DNA of 64,000 bases, taken from assembly GCA_963969395.1 (NCBI GenBank), contig OZ017801.1, positions 16,621,611 through 16,685,610 on the forward strand, in the 5' to 3' direction. Within the stretch, counting starts at the first letter, position 1. Each line of letters opens with the position of its first letter. Of the stretch, positions 48,984 to 61,523 are shown one piece after another. The DNA is from Pseudoscleropodium purum. Taxonomy: Eukaryota; Streptophyta; Bryopsida; Hypnales; Brachytheciaceae. The translations under genes were made by a program, and so were the position numbers. Under the pieces are notes generated by a model. The model worked only from the letters and a program-made list of their open reading frames with translations, searched no databases and was not told the DNA's origin.

Positions 48984-49366
48984 AGGAATTGTGTTCAAAA
49001 TAGATCTTTGGACCTCATTTTTTCATAGTAGAATAATTTATTTCTTAAGACTTTGAACAAAAAAAAGTTTTAAAAATCAAGTTAAGTTTCATCTCTAAAA
49101 ATCCGTTTGAGATTTCAAGCTGTAAAAAAAAAGTTATGGACAAAATTCAAAGAAGGGTTGGAAGTGACAATTTCTTTGACATTTTCAAACAATCTTTCTG
49201 AATTTTTTCCATAAATTTCTTTTGAAGATTTAAAATCACAAATAGATTTCTTGGGAGGAAATTGAACTTGATTTTCCAACATTTATTAGTTCAAACTTTT
49301 TTGAAAAAAATCATTTCATTGTGCCAAAATGAAGTTTGAAGTTTTCTATTGAATACAATTCTTGCA
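48984..49366. mobile_element. Fold-back MITE, ends AGGAATTGTGTTCAA
   Basis: About 383 bp. The left end AGGAATTGTGTTCAA is mirrored at the right by TTGAATACAATTCTTGC. It is homologous to 61186-61523: both have TTTGGACCTCATT or TTTAGACCTCATT, CATAGTAG and ATGGACAAAATTCA in order. The flanking sequence (GGTAGGAGGTAAAACAATCCA, about 48910-48930) is also shared with the flank of the second copy, so the repeated unit extends beyond the TIRs. Confidence 0.6.
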
Positions 49367-49738
49367 TTTTAATAATGAGTGGTCAAGTTGTCATCTTCAA
49401 ATTTTTCCATACCCATTAAAGATTCTTAAAAACAATAGGTTTTGTTATAAAAACAATATCTCAATCCTCTAATCTCATTAAATGTCAATGAAGTAATTCT
49501 TTCATTCAACTATCAAAAAAAAATTTAGTAGTAGATGGTCAAATGATATTTAATATATGGTTAAATGAATTGTTATTGGATTCTTTTGATTTTTGACAAA
49601 CCATCACTGCATTTTTTTTATAAATTCAAATGTTTGGTCCTAGATTGAAAAAAAAATTGGCACTTGCTTTATAGTATAGTTAATTTGAACTTGCTATCCA
49701 AATATGGTATTTGTTTACGATGATTGTTGATAGACTTG

Positions 49739-50335
49739 GAAGTGGAATTGATCTTGCAAGATAGATGCAACCAAGTAATGACCTTGAGAATTGCTTTGTC
49801 ATATTTGATCATGTGAAGAGGGTGAAATCATGGACAACTATTACTTGTCACATTTATGACTTTACTTACTGAAAAATCATGATTATTGTTGTGTGTGATA
49901 TGTAGATTGCTTAGAATAATGAAAGCTAACTCATTTTTGGCGTTATCATTGGTCACTGTAGAAAATAGGGTGTTGGATTCAACCTTCAAAGGATTCATGT
50001 GTGATAGTGCTCAAGATAACTTTAATATAATTCACATTGTGTATAGGTTGGAGGATCCATTTGTGGAAATGGTAGACCATGAAAGGACTTGCTTGTTCTA
50101 TTGGACAACAAACATGCACAAGCTCACAAAAAAGCTAATCAACAAAGAATTCTTGAACCAACATATTTAATTCTACATGCAGTACAAATATATAACATAA
50201 ATTTTTGAAGCAAACAAGATGTATTTAGAAATCAAAGCTTAGTAGTGTTCCTCTAATGTTGCATTAAAACTGGCAATTCATGAATTTATTGGGAGATTAA
50301 ATCACATTTGATACATTAGTGGGGTGGATTTATAG
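49739..50335 (+). pseudogene. MULE-like transposase remnant
   Basis: One plus-strand frame reads NDLENCFVIFDHVKRVKSW, then TTITCHIYDFTY, stop, KIMIIVVCDM. After a disrupted patch it continues GFMCDSAQDNFNIIHIVYRL, then EDPFVEMVDHERTCLFYW, TTNMHKLTKKLIN and NQHI. Pieces such as ALKLAIHEFIGRLNHI and YISGVDL follow. At least five in-frame stops make it non-functional. The order RVKSWTT, CDM, GF(M)xDSAQxN, YxxxDPxVxM, (D)xERTCxFxW matches a large transposase-derived family, related to MULE transposases, that I recall as abundant in moss and lycophyte proteomes. The assignment rests on recall, not a search. Its position within a long-TIR element agrees with a Mutator origin. Confidence 0.6.
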
Positions 50336-53099
50336 AAATGGTATTACCTTTAACATCTTTTTTTTCTTCCTATCTTCTATCCTAAACTCTAAATTATAAA
50401 CTGTTTGAATAATGACTTCATTTATCATCTTTGTAAAAATTGAGAATAGAAAAACCAGTAGATGTTCCAATGTGCAACCTCAAAGAAACAATGCACTACA
50501 AATGAATGCAAACTTCTGAGAAATGTAGATCTAAAATGTTAGTTGCTACATGTGATGACTAGATTTGAGTCTTCATGCACATGACCAACTATATGGTTTA
50601 CCTCTGTGAGGACCCTTTTAGAAAAAGCCCCTCTAAAAAAGGTTTGAAATTGAAGAAAGCTAAGGCATGTAGAGATGAAAAGAAAATCGCAAACATCCTT
50701 AGTGAGATGCTTGGAACATAAGACATCTACACTCAAATTTTGCATTTAGAGATGGAAGAGGTATTCAAGTTCAGCAAAAGAAAATTGGAACTTTTGATCA
50801 ATTTTGAAAGTGATTCTTATCAACCCAAAAAGATTAACTTCTTTCATCTTTGGGTTCAAACAAAATTGGTCATTGCTAAACTACATCTCTAGATTGTACA
50901 TTTGAGGAGTTTAATACGATCATGCCCCATACTTGATTTATGCTAGAAACAAATAACAATACATTGGAATAACTCATAGTGAGAATTTCTTACAAGTCAA
51001 AGAAACAATATCATACCATTCAAAAGTGCATACATGCCAAATGCAAGATATTGATTGTTAGGCATGAAACATCCATTGTTGTCCCTACTTACAAAGGGTA
51101 GAAGCATAAGAGTAAGGACATGGTAGTTCTAACTAACCCAATTTTTGGTTTTGCACAAACCAAATTGTATGATATGTCATAGAACCTAAGATTTTCCATA
51201 TTTTTACCCAACTCAAGATCCCCAAGGTTTGGCATGTTCTTACTCATACCAATCTTATTTGTACAAAAATCATGAAGCTTCAAAAAGCTGGATTTTGCCT
51301 ACAGTCTACCAATCCAATGTCACCTTGACATTTAATCACTTTGTTTAGGGTATTTGAACTTGTGCCATGGACTCATTCTTGACTAGCTTGTACTTAAAGA
51401 ATCTCCTTCATTTGAAATGGCAAAGCAAGTTCACCAAAGCAATAAGGCACCTATTGAAAATCACCAAAATCAATAGAAAAGTATAAGAAATGTTACTGCA
51501 AATATGATTACCGTGAATTTTCTTTTTTGCCTTAGACTTAGTGCTATTATTACACTTTTGTCTAGGACTAACTTTAATCAAAATGTCCATAACATTAAAC
51601 TTTGCAATTTTCCATTTTATATTTGTCTTCATTATAGAAGTATGAATGGAAATTCCACTGGAAAGTGTGGCATTTACAAAAAATGCATATACCTTTATTA
51701 CATCTTTCATTACTTTTGCAAAGTAGATTATAAGACAGACACATTCATCTACACTCTTATTCTTAGTTTGGATGAAGTTGAGTAAGTGCTTGTTGTTGTT
51801 AAAATCATTAAGATGTGCAAATGAGCAAGTTAATTGACAAGTATTAACATGATATAAAGTAGATATGTAGTACCAATATACTATCTTCAAATTCTCCAAA
51901 TTTGAGTAGCAAAATTTTATATTCATATTCCAATATGTATTCCTTGCTATAATGTAAGAATATTTTATCATGTGCACAATATTTTACATCCTATAATATT
52001 TTATTGAATTTGTCTTTTTCTCATTCTTAGAATTGCCTCTAAATTATTTGTACTCTCACTTAATCAACCCACTCAAAGACAGCCTTATAGAATGTAATAT
52101 AAATTTCAAAACATGCAATAGCACCAACTTCCCAAGCCTCTAGATCTAAAATCCATAGTCATGGTCCCATGGTAACAAGTCATATTTTCTAAATATAAAT
52201 TTTTTTAATGAAAAACATCAATCTTTTAACTATTTAAACAAAAAAAATGAGAAATTACATTATGTTCTAAATATCTAGGCTCTAGGCTCACACAATTCCT
52301 GCTCACCACTCATAGGCTCATACTCACATGCTCACATACTAGCGTTGTTGGTTGTATTGACCTGCTCACGGATGGAAAAGCTCCTTAACCCTGAAATGCT
52401 TGGGCCTATGGCCATTTATGTCACACGGCATTGTTCTCACTTAGTTTGTTGCCACTTTGTATGTAGATGTGTATGAAAATTTTTATTTTTATTTTTTAGA
52501 GATGAAGCTATATGTTTTCTATACTTCATGAAAATTTTAAATTTTTTTGAGAATTTTTCTTTTTATGCAAATTTTTGAAGAAAAAATGAAGAAAAAATCA
52601 TATCAAATAAAAAATTATCTCAAAAAATCTGAAAATTTCATCATGTGTGTACATTATAGTGAAAAACATCATGGTGTAAATTCATGTAAACATCATAGTG
52701 TAAATTTTTTCCATGTCATTATATAATTCTCATTTAATTCTCATTAAAAATACAGTTGAAGTTCAAATTACAATGAAATATTCAATTTTACGAATTTTTC
52801 CAAAAATTCGAATTGTAGTAGAAACTAGAGTAGAAGACCTTCATTTCATTAGTTGGACTCAAACTCAAAAAAAGTCATTTTCAAGGAGAAATTTCAGATT
52901 TACTCAATTTCCCAAAATACACTGAAATGGCAAATTTTGCCATTTGTTTTTTTTCATTACTTCTCAATTATATGGAAATAAACATCAAATAGACCCAAAA
53001 CTCCATTGGACACTCTTTGTAATTCAACATACAAGGTCATTAAAAAAAAGAATGGATGAAAAATCTATTGTTGAGGTCTTCTTATGATCACCTGAAATC

Positions 53100-54500
53100 A
53101 TCCAGAAGCCATGAAATGGCTTCCTGGGCGATCTAGGATTAATCTTGGTTGTTGATCACTGCTCAGTCAGGCACAGTCACGAATATGCCTGTAGTTTGCA
53201 TAATTGTATACTGTACTCAGAAAACGAACAAATGCAAGTGCAGCAAATGAAGAGGTTTGGACCAAATCCCTACAAGCCAAATATAGCTAGAGGCTTGTTG
53301 TGATTCTGACAAGATCAAAGTCGACACTTTCCGGCTTGGTTTGGGATTAGAGCTGATGGGTTTAATCCCTCACCGCATATACTCCGTTGCATTGTAGAAC
53401 TAGCTAGAAGAGACCACTGCGGGTTTTGTCTTGTAACACGAAATCTAAGTAGAATTGGTTGGGGAACTTTTGTAGAGTGGTTTACGGCTTCACCACAAGG
53501 TAGGTTTGTAAGTACAATTGACTTTCCACCATTCAGATTTTTAAAGATTAGGCCCACATTGTAGAGCTTTAGCAAGAATCATCTGTATTTGCTCGGTATC
53601 CGGGGTGCTTCATGATTTCTGATAATTGCATTGATTGATGGTGGGGCTTGAAACTTTGTGTCTATCTCCACCAAGGTCAAATCTAGTACTAGACAAAATT
53701 TTAGTATACCCAGCAAAGTGTAGAACATGATATTTGCCTTACAATGTGCAACAAAAACAAGCTTCGCATGAGAAGCTATTGGCTAAAGCTTGCACCCGTA
53801 ACCGGTTAGAATCGGTTGAAACTTCTCCAAGCATCAAGGCTACAGTTTAGTACAACAAGCTAGCATAAAAAATTTTGTACTCAAAAAAGCCCTAGGAATC
53901 ATAACATCAATAAGTTCATCCCCACTAGAAGAGAATCATGATCACTTATGGAACACTGAACATGTTGCAATAAAAATGCGAGCAAGCACACCAAAATTGA
54001 AGTGGAATTCAACATGATCAAAATTGGGCCACACGAGTAAGAAGTCTGGCCAAACCTATACCTAAGTGAAATCCGAGGTGGGCGACAAAAGTACCTTAAT
54101 TAGCAGCCTGCGATTTCCTAAAACTTGTTGTACTTGAACAAAATTTATGGAGGATAAATCTAAAGAACCTTCTACACCTAAGCTACACTCACTGCAATAT
54201 CATAGCAAAGCAAGTATCCCTAAGAAACGTACAGAGCAATGTCTCGTGAAGGTGCATCCAAAGCCAACAGTCTACGACCACCAAATGCCGGTCAGAAAAT
54301 GGACTTCAAGAACAAACAGCCGTGTCCGATGTTTACCATCTCGCCAATCCTAGCACTCCCCTGCACAACATGTATACCCTTTCCCATAGCCATTTGTAAT
54401 GTCATATCCCCAACTACTATTGTTATCTGAATCATGAATGCGCCTATGGAATTCGTCCCCATCCGCCATGCTAGGATCCTATTTTCAATTTGCAGTGGAC
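53100..54500. other. GC-richer unassigned island inside the outer element
   Basis: This 1.4 kb is clearly less AT-rich than its surroundings, yet no long frame covers it. The best piece is on the minus strand, 54469-54350, where a 39-codon frame starts MADGDEFHRRIHDSDNNSSW, ends TCCAGEC and then stops. A second frame spans 53575-53315. I recognise no family. It could be a captured gene fragment, as Mutator-like elements often carry, or a decayed retroelement. Confidence 0.3.
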
Positions 54501-55239
54501 ACATTTGGTCACCTTGGGCAATGAGAGGTTAATTAGTATTGGATTTGGCTTACGGATCCAAGGAGCTTATTCTATTGAACTTGATGACTTTGTCAATCAA
54601 GGGTGGTCCAACTCGAGAATATAAAGTCACCATTGTGGTATCTTTTAATACCATATCATTCCTCTCATGAGAAGATCAAATTTTCTAGTGCTTTTGGAAT
54701 AATTAACATAACGACTCCTTTTTTTCAAAGAATCCAACCATGTTTAACACATATAAGTATTAAATGTAATTTGATTCTCATAAAATACTTGTTTAAGAAA
54801 CCCACACAGTCATTGGACTATAGAGTCAAGCAATGCAGAAAGTCTCTCTAAAGTCTTTTTCTCTAAAGAAATTGTAATGATCCAAATCCTAAACTAATGT
54901 AGCTGCCATTTGTAAGACTTGTAATAAGTGCCTTATATGATTTTAGTATCTGTTCTCGATTAATTGAGTAATCACGTGACTTGTTACAACATATTGTTTG
55001 ATCATATGTGCTAATATGAACATGATAAATTCGGCCCATCAAATGTCACAATTTCATCCTCTAAATGCATTCATTCGTCCTATAAAAAAGACATATTTGG
55101 TGAATTTGTCTGCTCTTGAGAAGAGATTATTCTTTAGATAGAAGGCTACCATTGGGAATAAGAATCTCAAAAAAGAAAAAAGAAAAAAAGAAAAAAAGAA
55201 TCTTTTCTTTTTCCCAGAGCAAGAGAGATTCCTCTTGAC

Positions 55240-56040
55240 GCCGAGAGGTATCCAACAACAAGAGGGGAGTGATTATAAAAATCTAAATCTAAATGGAACA
55301 ACCTCAATTGATTTCAAAAAAATCTTATTTAGTAACTAATTTTTTCTTCTTAAAATCTAACAAAGTTCAATAAGGAGTACATTAAGATGGCAAATACTTG
55401 ATCTTCCTCTCAGCACTGAGAGGTCCCAAGCAACAAGAAGTGATTAACCAAATGATCATCTAATCAAAGATGGAAGAATTGGACTTCCAAAAGGGCCTAC
55501 AAAAGACAATGATCAATTAATCAACACTTTGGTATAATTAAGCTCATTTTTAACAAAAATAATCCATATCAACCAAGCATTTTTTTCCAAAATCTTCACA
55601 AGTTTAATTATCAATACATCAAGATAGAAGTAGAGGTATCCCCCATTTGCTTTAAGAGGACCCATGCTATTACAAGATAGTGATCAACAAAAATGAAATT
55701 CAATGTAGCTACGCTCTTTCCATAGGTAATGAATTCATATGAACAAATTTTTGTTTCTAAAATCTAAACAAGTCCACTGACTTACAAATGAGAAAAGAGA
55801 TGTTGGTACCTTTCTATTGACCCTAAGAAGACCCATAATGCTAAAAGACAATGATCAACCAAAACAAAATTCACTATGACAGAGGTTATTATATATATAA
55901 ATAATTCTTATTAACAATTTAAAAAAAGAAAAGTCTAAGCAAGTTCAACAATAGTGCATCAAAAGAAAATTATTGGCAACCTCCTATTAGCCCCTCAAAG
56001 ACCTACATTTCTATATGATAGTGATCAACCAATATTCTAT
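55240..56040. repeat. Subterminal tandem repeats (about 170 bp) near the outer right end
   Basis: Four or five diverged units opening with GACCCATGCTA or a variant and AGTGATCAACCAA recur at about 55415, 55494, 55659, 55828 and 56000; the last three steps are 165, 169 and 172 bp. Each unit also has a TCTAA.CAAGTTCA block and a GAGAGG/AAGAAGACC junction. The left end of the element has only one equivalent (43740-43890), so the two ends are asymmetric. Confidence 0.6.
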
Positions 56041-56373
56041 ACAAACTTATTTCCATCTTCATTCATCTTTCACATCAATTGAGTTCATCATTTTTATAAT
56101 GTATACGTCTAATATTTTAGACACAACATTAAAAATTATAATTTTCATCTAAATTCTACATAACCATGATAATAGGTCCACAATAATAGGTACAAAAATT
56201 CATTGAAAATAATAAATTTTGACCAAAATTTTAAGATGGAATGTATTTTAGAAATACTATTAAGTTTTTTAGAGCTTTGTCAAATTTTTGAGCTCAATGC
56301 TCACATAATCCCTGCTCAATGCTCACAAGCTCATGCTCGCATGCTCACAAAATAGCACCACTATTGTTTTGAC

Positions 56374-59300
56374 ATCCCATTTGCAAATGAAACCAATACA
56401 ATGTCGTTGGTAGTAGGTCTATTTTAATCTTGCTACAAGAGTTTCTCCATGCTTACTTTGTAATACCAAATCAAATGAGTTACTCAATCTTTACCAAGAG
56501 GTCCTTCTTTGATAATTAAAAAAATTGCTCATTTCTTTGGACCAATCACTAAGTTTGTTTTGGCAACTAAAAGGTAGAACTATCTAAAAGCATTTGTGTA
56601 AATTGATGTAAATAAACAAAGTCAAACTTACAATTAGAAGTTTCTTTTACTTGTAGACAAATAGACACCATAATTAGTTTTTTTTAATAATATACTTTGG
56701 GGGGAAGTTCTACAAATTTTTTAAGTCAAGACTTCAAAAAACCTTAAATGTCAATCATATTGATGCACCTTTGAAGTTTGAATTGTCTTCAAGAAAGACT
56801 CAAACCAAATTTACTATAGGATTAGTTATTGTACAACCATGTTGAGCTATGTGTAGAGTTGAAGACATTCTATAGTGACAATTAAATATCATGAACATTT
56901 ACTTAGTAACACTTCAAAAGCCCCTTATGTAATAGAATTGGAAAAGGGAGAAGAAATAGTCTTAATAATTGTGGGAAATCATTGCGTTGCAACTATGTCA
57001 AAATGTGAGAAGAAATTATGTCTCTAGGATTTTTTTTTTAAATAATGCTTCATTGTGATTCATTTATAAAATGAATCCCAATAGATTCTTGCCAAAAATG
57101 TGCAACCTCTATTTTTCAAAATCCCATGATGATTTGGGATACATTTAGTGAAAACTGGTAGATTATTCATTTTTGTTGTCTAAAAATGCATGTTGATGAA
57201 TCATGAAAAAAAATTGACTTCTAAAAGGACTCAACAATAGTGAAAAAATCTAATAATAAAAAAATTAATGAATGATTCATATTTAGACAATTTTAAATGT
57301 AGCAATCTTAGGATTTGTAGGCGTGATGACAAAGGTACATTAGTAGATTGAGAACCTTATTGTTGTAAAAATGGACAAATAGGTTTCATATTCATATTGT
57401 TTTTGAATATGAAGAGCTTGGTTTTCCTTCTTGCTTCAAGGATTAAGGAGAGCCAATTTCATCAACTTTCAATAGTATTCACGAAATAAAGGAGGTGTTC
57501 AATAAACATGAACCAAAAGGATCTATGGTAGACAAACCTATTTGTGGACCATAATCCAAATTGGATCTCTAGTCCAAGACCCAATTTTGCTCTCTTGTAT
57601 TCTAATTTGTACAAAGTCAATGTGCAATTGTAGTTCAAGAGGTTGGAATTGGATTGAAAAGTCACCATTTCATGAATTCAATGACCACCATCTTGTTTTT
57701 TCTATACATGGCTAAGGATTCATGGATTATTCCACAATATGAAGGGACACTTTTGGATTGTGATGGGAACCTTGTAGGAGAGATAAATTGGCATCCAAAA
57801 CATCAAGAATAGTCCCCCCTAGTATTTACAATGAAAAGCTATGTGATTTTGCTTTGACCACCTATAATATTCCCTTTTTTTTCGTAGAATAAATTGACCG
57901 AAATATTTGTAGAATATTCACTAATTTGTCTTCTTTCTCCTAAATTTTTTGGTGAATGCAATAAATCATCAGAAGATTTTCAGTTGCATTAGAAGGCTAC
58001 AAGTTCCCTGAGGTTTTTAGACCTTGAGAACTTACTGCACTTGTTGCTTGATGTGGTACAACAACTACCTTGTCATTAAAAAAATTCAATTTTTTTTTCA
58101 ATTTCAAAAAAGTTTCATTATTATTTTTTAATTTTAAAAAATAAAATAAAACAAAAAATAAATGTGATAGCAGCCATTCCCTAGTTATCAAGAAAACAAC
58201 AATGGGAACGGCCTTGAAACAGCCGTCCTAGCCCTCCAAATATCATCTAATGTGTAACTATTTGTAGTGACCAAGTGGTCTCTAATGGGCTTCCTACCTT
58301 CATGCAAATAGCTTAAGAGTATAATAATTTGCATGATAAAATAAAATTGAATTTTTAGTATTAGAGGCTTGGATTTTATTCATCACACTACGTAATTCTT
58401 GCAAAGCAATATGAGTCATTGTAGCATCAAGATTGCAATTGTTTCAAATTACATGTTCTACTAAACAATGTCTCAACTCCTAATGTTTCTTGCCACTATT
58501 TTTCACAAAAATATCCAAAATTGTCACGTTCTGATACATTTAAGATAATTGAAATATAAAAATATTTTTCAAAATTTCAACCATAAAAATTTGTGCAAGA
58601 ATATTTGAGGATGTGTGGAAAAAATTTAGATCATTTGATTGCATGGATTGTATGATTATTGCGTTTAAAGTTAGAAGAAAGTAAAATTTAGGCTCTACCC
58701 AACAAGGTCATTATAGTTTGACTCAACTTTGTGAAGGAGGCACTATCCAACTTTGGGAACTTGAACCATTGAATAGGTAGTTATTTTAGCTAATTACTTG
58801 CATGCCAATTATCAAAGATAATTGGAGGTGTCTAACCTCAAGGGATTGGAGGGCAGTAGCATAAAAAGTAGAAACAACGTGAGAGATAATTGAAGTTCCC
58901 ATTAATTCCATTCACCTAAAATTTAGGAATAATGCATACATAAATGAGGTTAAAGATTATATCAACTGCATAAGTATAAATAAAATAGGATTCATAAAAA
59001 TAGAAGAAAGTAGGAAATATTTTTTTTCAAAAGTAGCAAACATTTTAATAAACAATATGTATTTTATTTGCAAGGTCTATACAACACACATATAGGGTGT
59101 TTATGTGGACAAGGATGCATTGCTTTATGTCAGAAATTAGATGACATTGTCAATAAGGATAATAATTTTAGACTTTGTAAATGTGACTTTCAATTTAGAA
59201 TTTGGTGCTTCTCCGAGTTGACATAGTCTGCACTATATTTTCAAGTTTTGGTTGTGTACTACCAAGATGAACCTTTTCCCTAATCCCTAAATTTTTTTTG

Positions 59301-61185
59301 TTTTCACCATAATAGAAATTATGTTGTAATTATCTTGCATTTCATAAGGAAATAGTTTTGTTAATGTAGAGCAGGGCAAGTAGATATAGTAGATGGTTAG
59401 CATGTTGAATGTTGTTCTTGTCCTAAAGTATGCATTGGAGAATTAGGCTCATGGTAGGTGGAAACATAATATGAAGAACTCTTACATGCATGAAACATTG
59501 TATTGTAAATCTTTGCATTTCCATAATTTCAGTTATTAAGTTCATATTGTGTATTTATTTGGTTGAATCTCATAAAATATATTCATATGCACATATTTAT
59601 TTTTTGTGTGTGAATGACTTGTCTTTTGCAACATTCTTGTGTTGATCTTCAAATGTTTCTATTGATATACTATATAGAGTCAAAAAATAAAATCTACATT
59701 TTGGTTAGCAAAGATTTATTAATGTTTGCTCTTGAATTTCTATAATTACAAAAATGGGTCTATGTCATTGTATTAGTAGAAATTTACATACTTCTAGGGT
59801 TCCCTAAATTCCCTTCAAAAAATAAATATTCCCCAATAAAATATCCATATCTCTCAATGGGTACCCCATTTTCTATATTGACCCTTCCAATTGTATAACA
59901 TACCCATTAGAGAAGAATTTGGGTCTCAACATGTATGATACTTTTGGCTTGGAAATTAATGCTTTGGTATGTAGAAAAGGAATAATTCCATTTATACAAT
60001 CAATGTCACATGTTTCTATCAAACTTGTGGCTCAATGGAATGCTGGTGGTAACAATACATCGAGTTGGCAACAATACACTTATGCCTAGTCTATGTGGCA
60101 ACAACCATGTATCCCTATTATATACAAATAGGGTCCATATTGGCACCTTGCCGCTTCAAGCAATGAAGATGTTGATTTGGATAGTATATTTTGTCTATTG
60201 GGATGATTTTTGCCATGTGGAAAGCCTTGGCATGCAATACAATTGTTGGCAACATTGTTTATTTTATATGATCCAAGGGACCATCATCATTGTATATTAT
60301 TTTTTTAATAACTTGATTTTGCTAATAGCAACGCCTTCAAAATTTGATGTCATTACTTAAGACTGGATGTTGGTATTTCCTAGCCATTTCTAGAAGATCG
60401 TTTTGGATAATAATCAATCCCAACTTGCGCACTCCTAGACCCGAATTCTTCTCCAATGTCCAAATCATCTTGCTCCAAAATGATGTCCCAAAAAAACAAA
60501 CTATATAAGTAAAGTTTCAATTTTTTTGGAGAATTCATAATTTGAAAGAATCAAAATTCCAATGGTAAACACTAGTAAAAATGGAGTTTATTGGGTGACT
60601 CAATTTTTTGCCATTCTTTCACATGTCATTCAATTATTTCTCTATGATCATTAAGTTGTTGCCTAAGCTTAGTCATTTAATTCAACAAAGCATCTAGTTT
60701 ATTTTGGCATTCCAATCATTTTCTTTAAGTTTACAAAAGCAATCAAGTCAATAACTGACAATTAAAATATAATATAGTTCAAATACTAAGTTCAAGGCAA
60801 TTCATCAATTCAAGGCAATTTGCACACTACTAAGCATACTTAGATAGCAAATTTGACTCAAATTAATTGAAAGAAATGCCAAATTTTCCTATTAACTTGG
60901 GAACCAAATAACTAAATTTACAAAGAACTATAAAGATGGTTTGTCAAAAATCCAAAGAATACAATAACAATCCATCAAGTCAAACACCAATAAATCATAT
61001 GACCATCTACCACCAAGAAATTTTTTCATGGCAATGTGACTAGTATACTTCATTGACATTAAAAGAGATGGAAGAGAAGAGAGGTCATTTTTATAATGAA
61101 ATCCATTGTCTATCATGAATCCTCAAGGATATGGGACAATTTGAAGATGAGAGCTTGATTTCTCAATACCTCATTGTCAAAAATG
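56374..61185. other. Gene-free AT-rich region
   Basis: No supportable gene or RNA. Short frames (57462-57668, 60010-60360 and others) have no recognisable domain and biased AT-rich composition. Probably decayed transposon and intergenic DNA. Confidence 0.5.
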
Positions 61186-61523
61186 TAGGAATTGTGTTCA
61201 AAGCAAAACTTTAGACCTCATTTGGGCATAGTAGCATAAATTTTTTTTAAATCTTTTGAACTTAAAAAAAGTTAGTAAATCAAGATAAGTTTCATTTACA
61301 AAAAAACCTTTGTAATTTTGAGCCTTCGAAACAAAAGCATGGACAAAATTCAGAGAAGATGTTTGAAATTTTCAAAAAAATGTTCTTTCCAATCCTTTTA
61401 TGAAGTTTGTCCATAACTTTTGATTAGAAACTTGAAATCTCAAACAGATTTTTGAAGATGATGTAGAACTTGACTTTCTACTATGCTTAAATGAGGTCTA
61501 AAACAATTGAAAACAATTCTTGC
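61186..61523. mobile_element. Fold-back MITE, second copy
   Basis: About 338 bp, left end AGGAATTGTGTTCAAAG, right end CAATTCTTGCTTTG. The arms pair over much of their length: TTTTAGACCTCATTT and CATAGTAG occur in both arms as inverted copies. Homologous to 48984-49366. Confidence 0.65.

Larger units (their letters stand above)
44811..52350. mobile_element. Inner nested DNA transposon, about 7.5 kb
   Basis: The ends are inverted relatives: left GCTAGTTTGTGAGCTTGTGA and right (reverse complement) GCTAGTATGTGAGCATGTGA, both continuing into TGAGCCTATGAG. A 9-bp direct repeat, GTTGTATTG, lies outside each end (44802-44810 and 52351-52359). The end motif is a variant of the outer element's (GCTATTTTGTGAG), so this is probably a same-family insertion into the older copy. 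The inside holds a decayed minus-strand coding stretch (about 45950-46375), the 97-bp array, a fold-back MITE and a MULE-like transposase remnant. The exact outermost bases are uncertain by 1-3 nt. Confidence 0.65.
43576..56363. mobile_element. Outer nested DNA transposon, about 12.8 kb, long TIRs
   Basis: The left end CAAGGTTGCTATTTTGTGAG and the inverted right end (TAGTGGTGCTATTTTGTGAG) are followed by TGAGC-rich words. TTGTTTTGAC flanks both sides (43566-43575 and 56364-56373), a 10-bp direct repeat. Similarity continues inward: about 43635-43690 matches the reverse complement of about 56180-56235, and 43740-43890 matches that of 55250-55380 (GATTTTAAGAAGAAAAAA, GTTGTTGGATACCTCTC). Long TIRs and a 9-11-bp duplication fit Mutator-like elements. 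A related inner element splits it. Residual interior is 43935-44801 and 52360-55240. No intact transposase remains. Confidence 0.65.
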
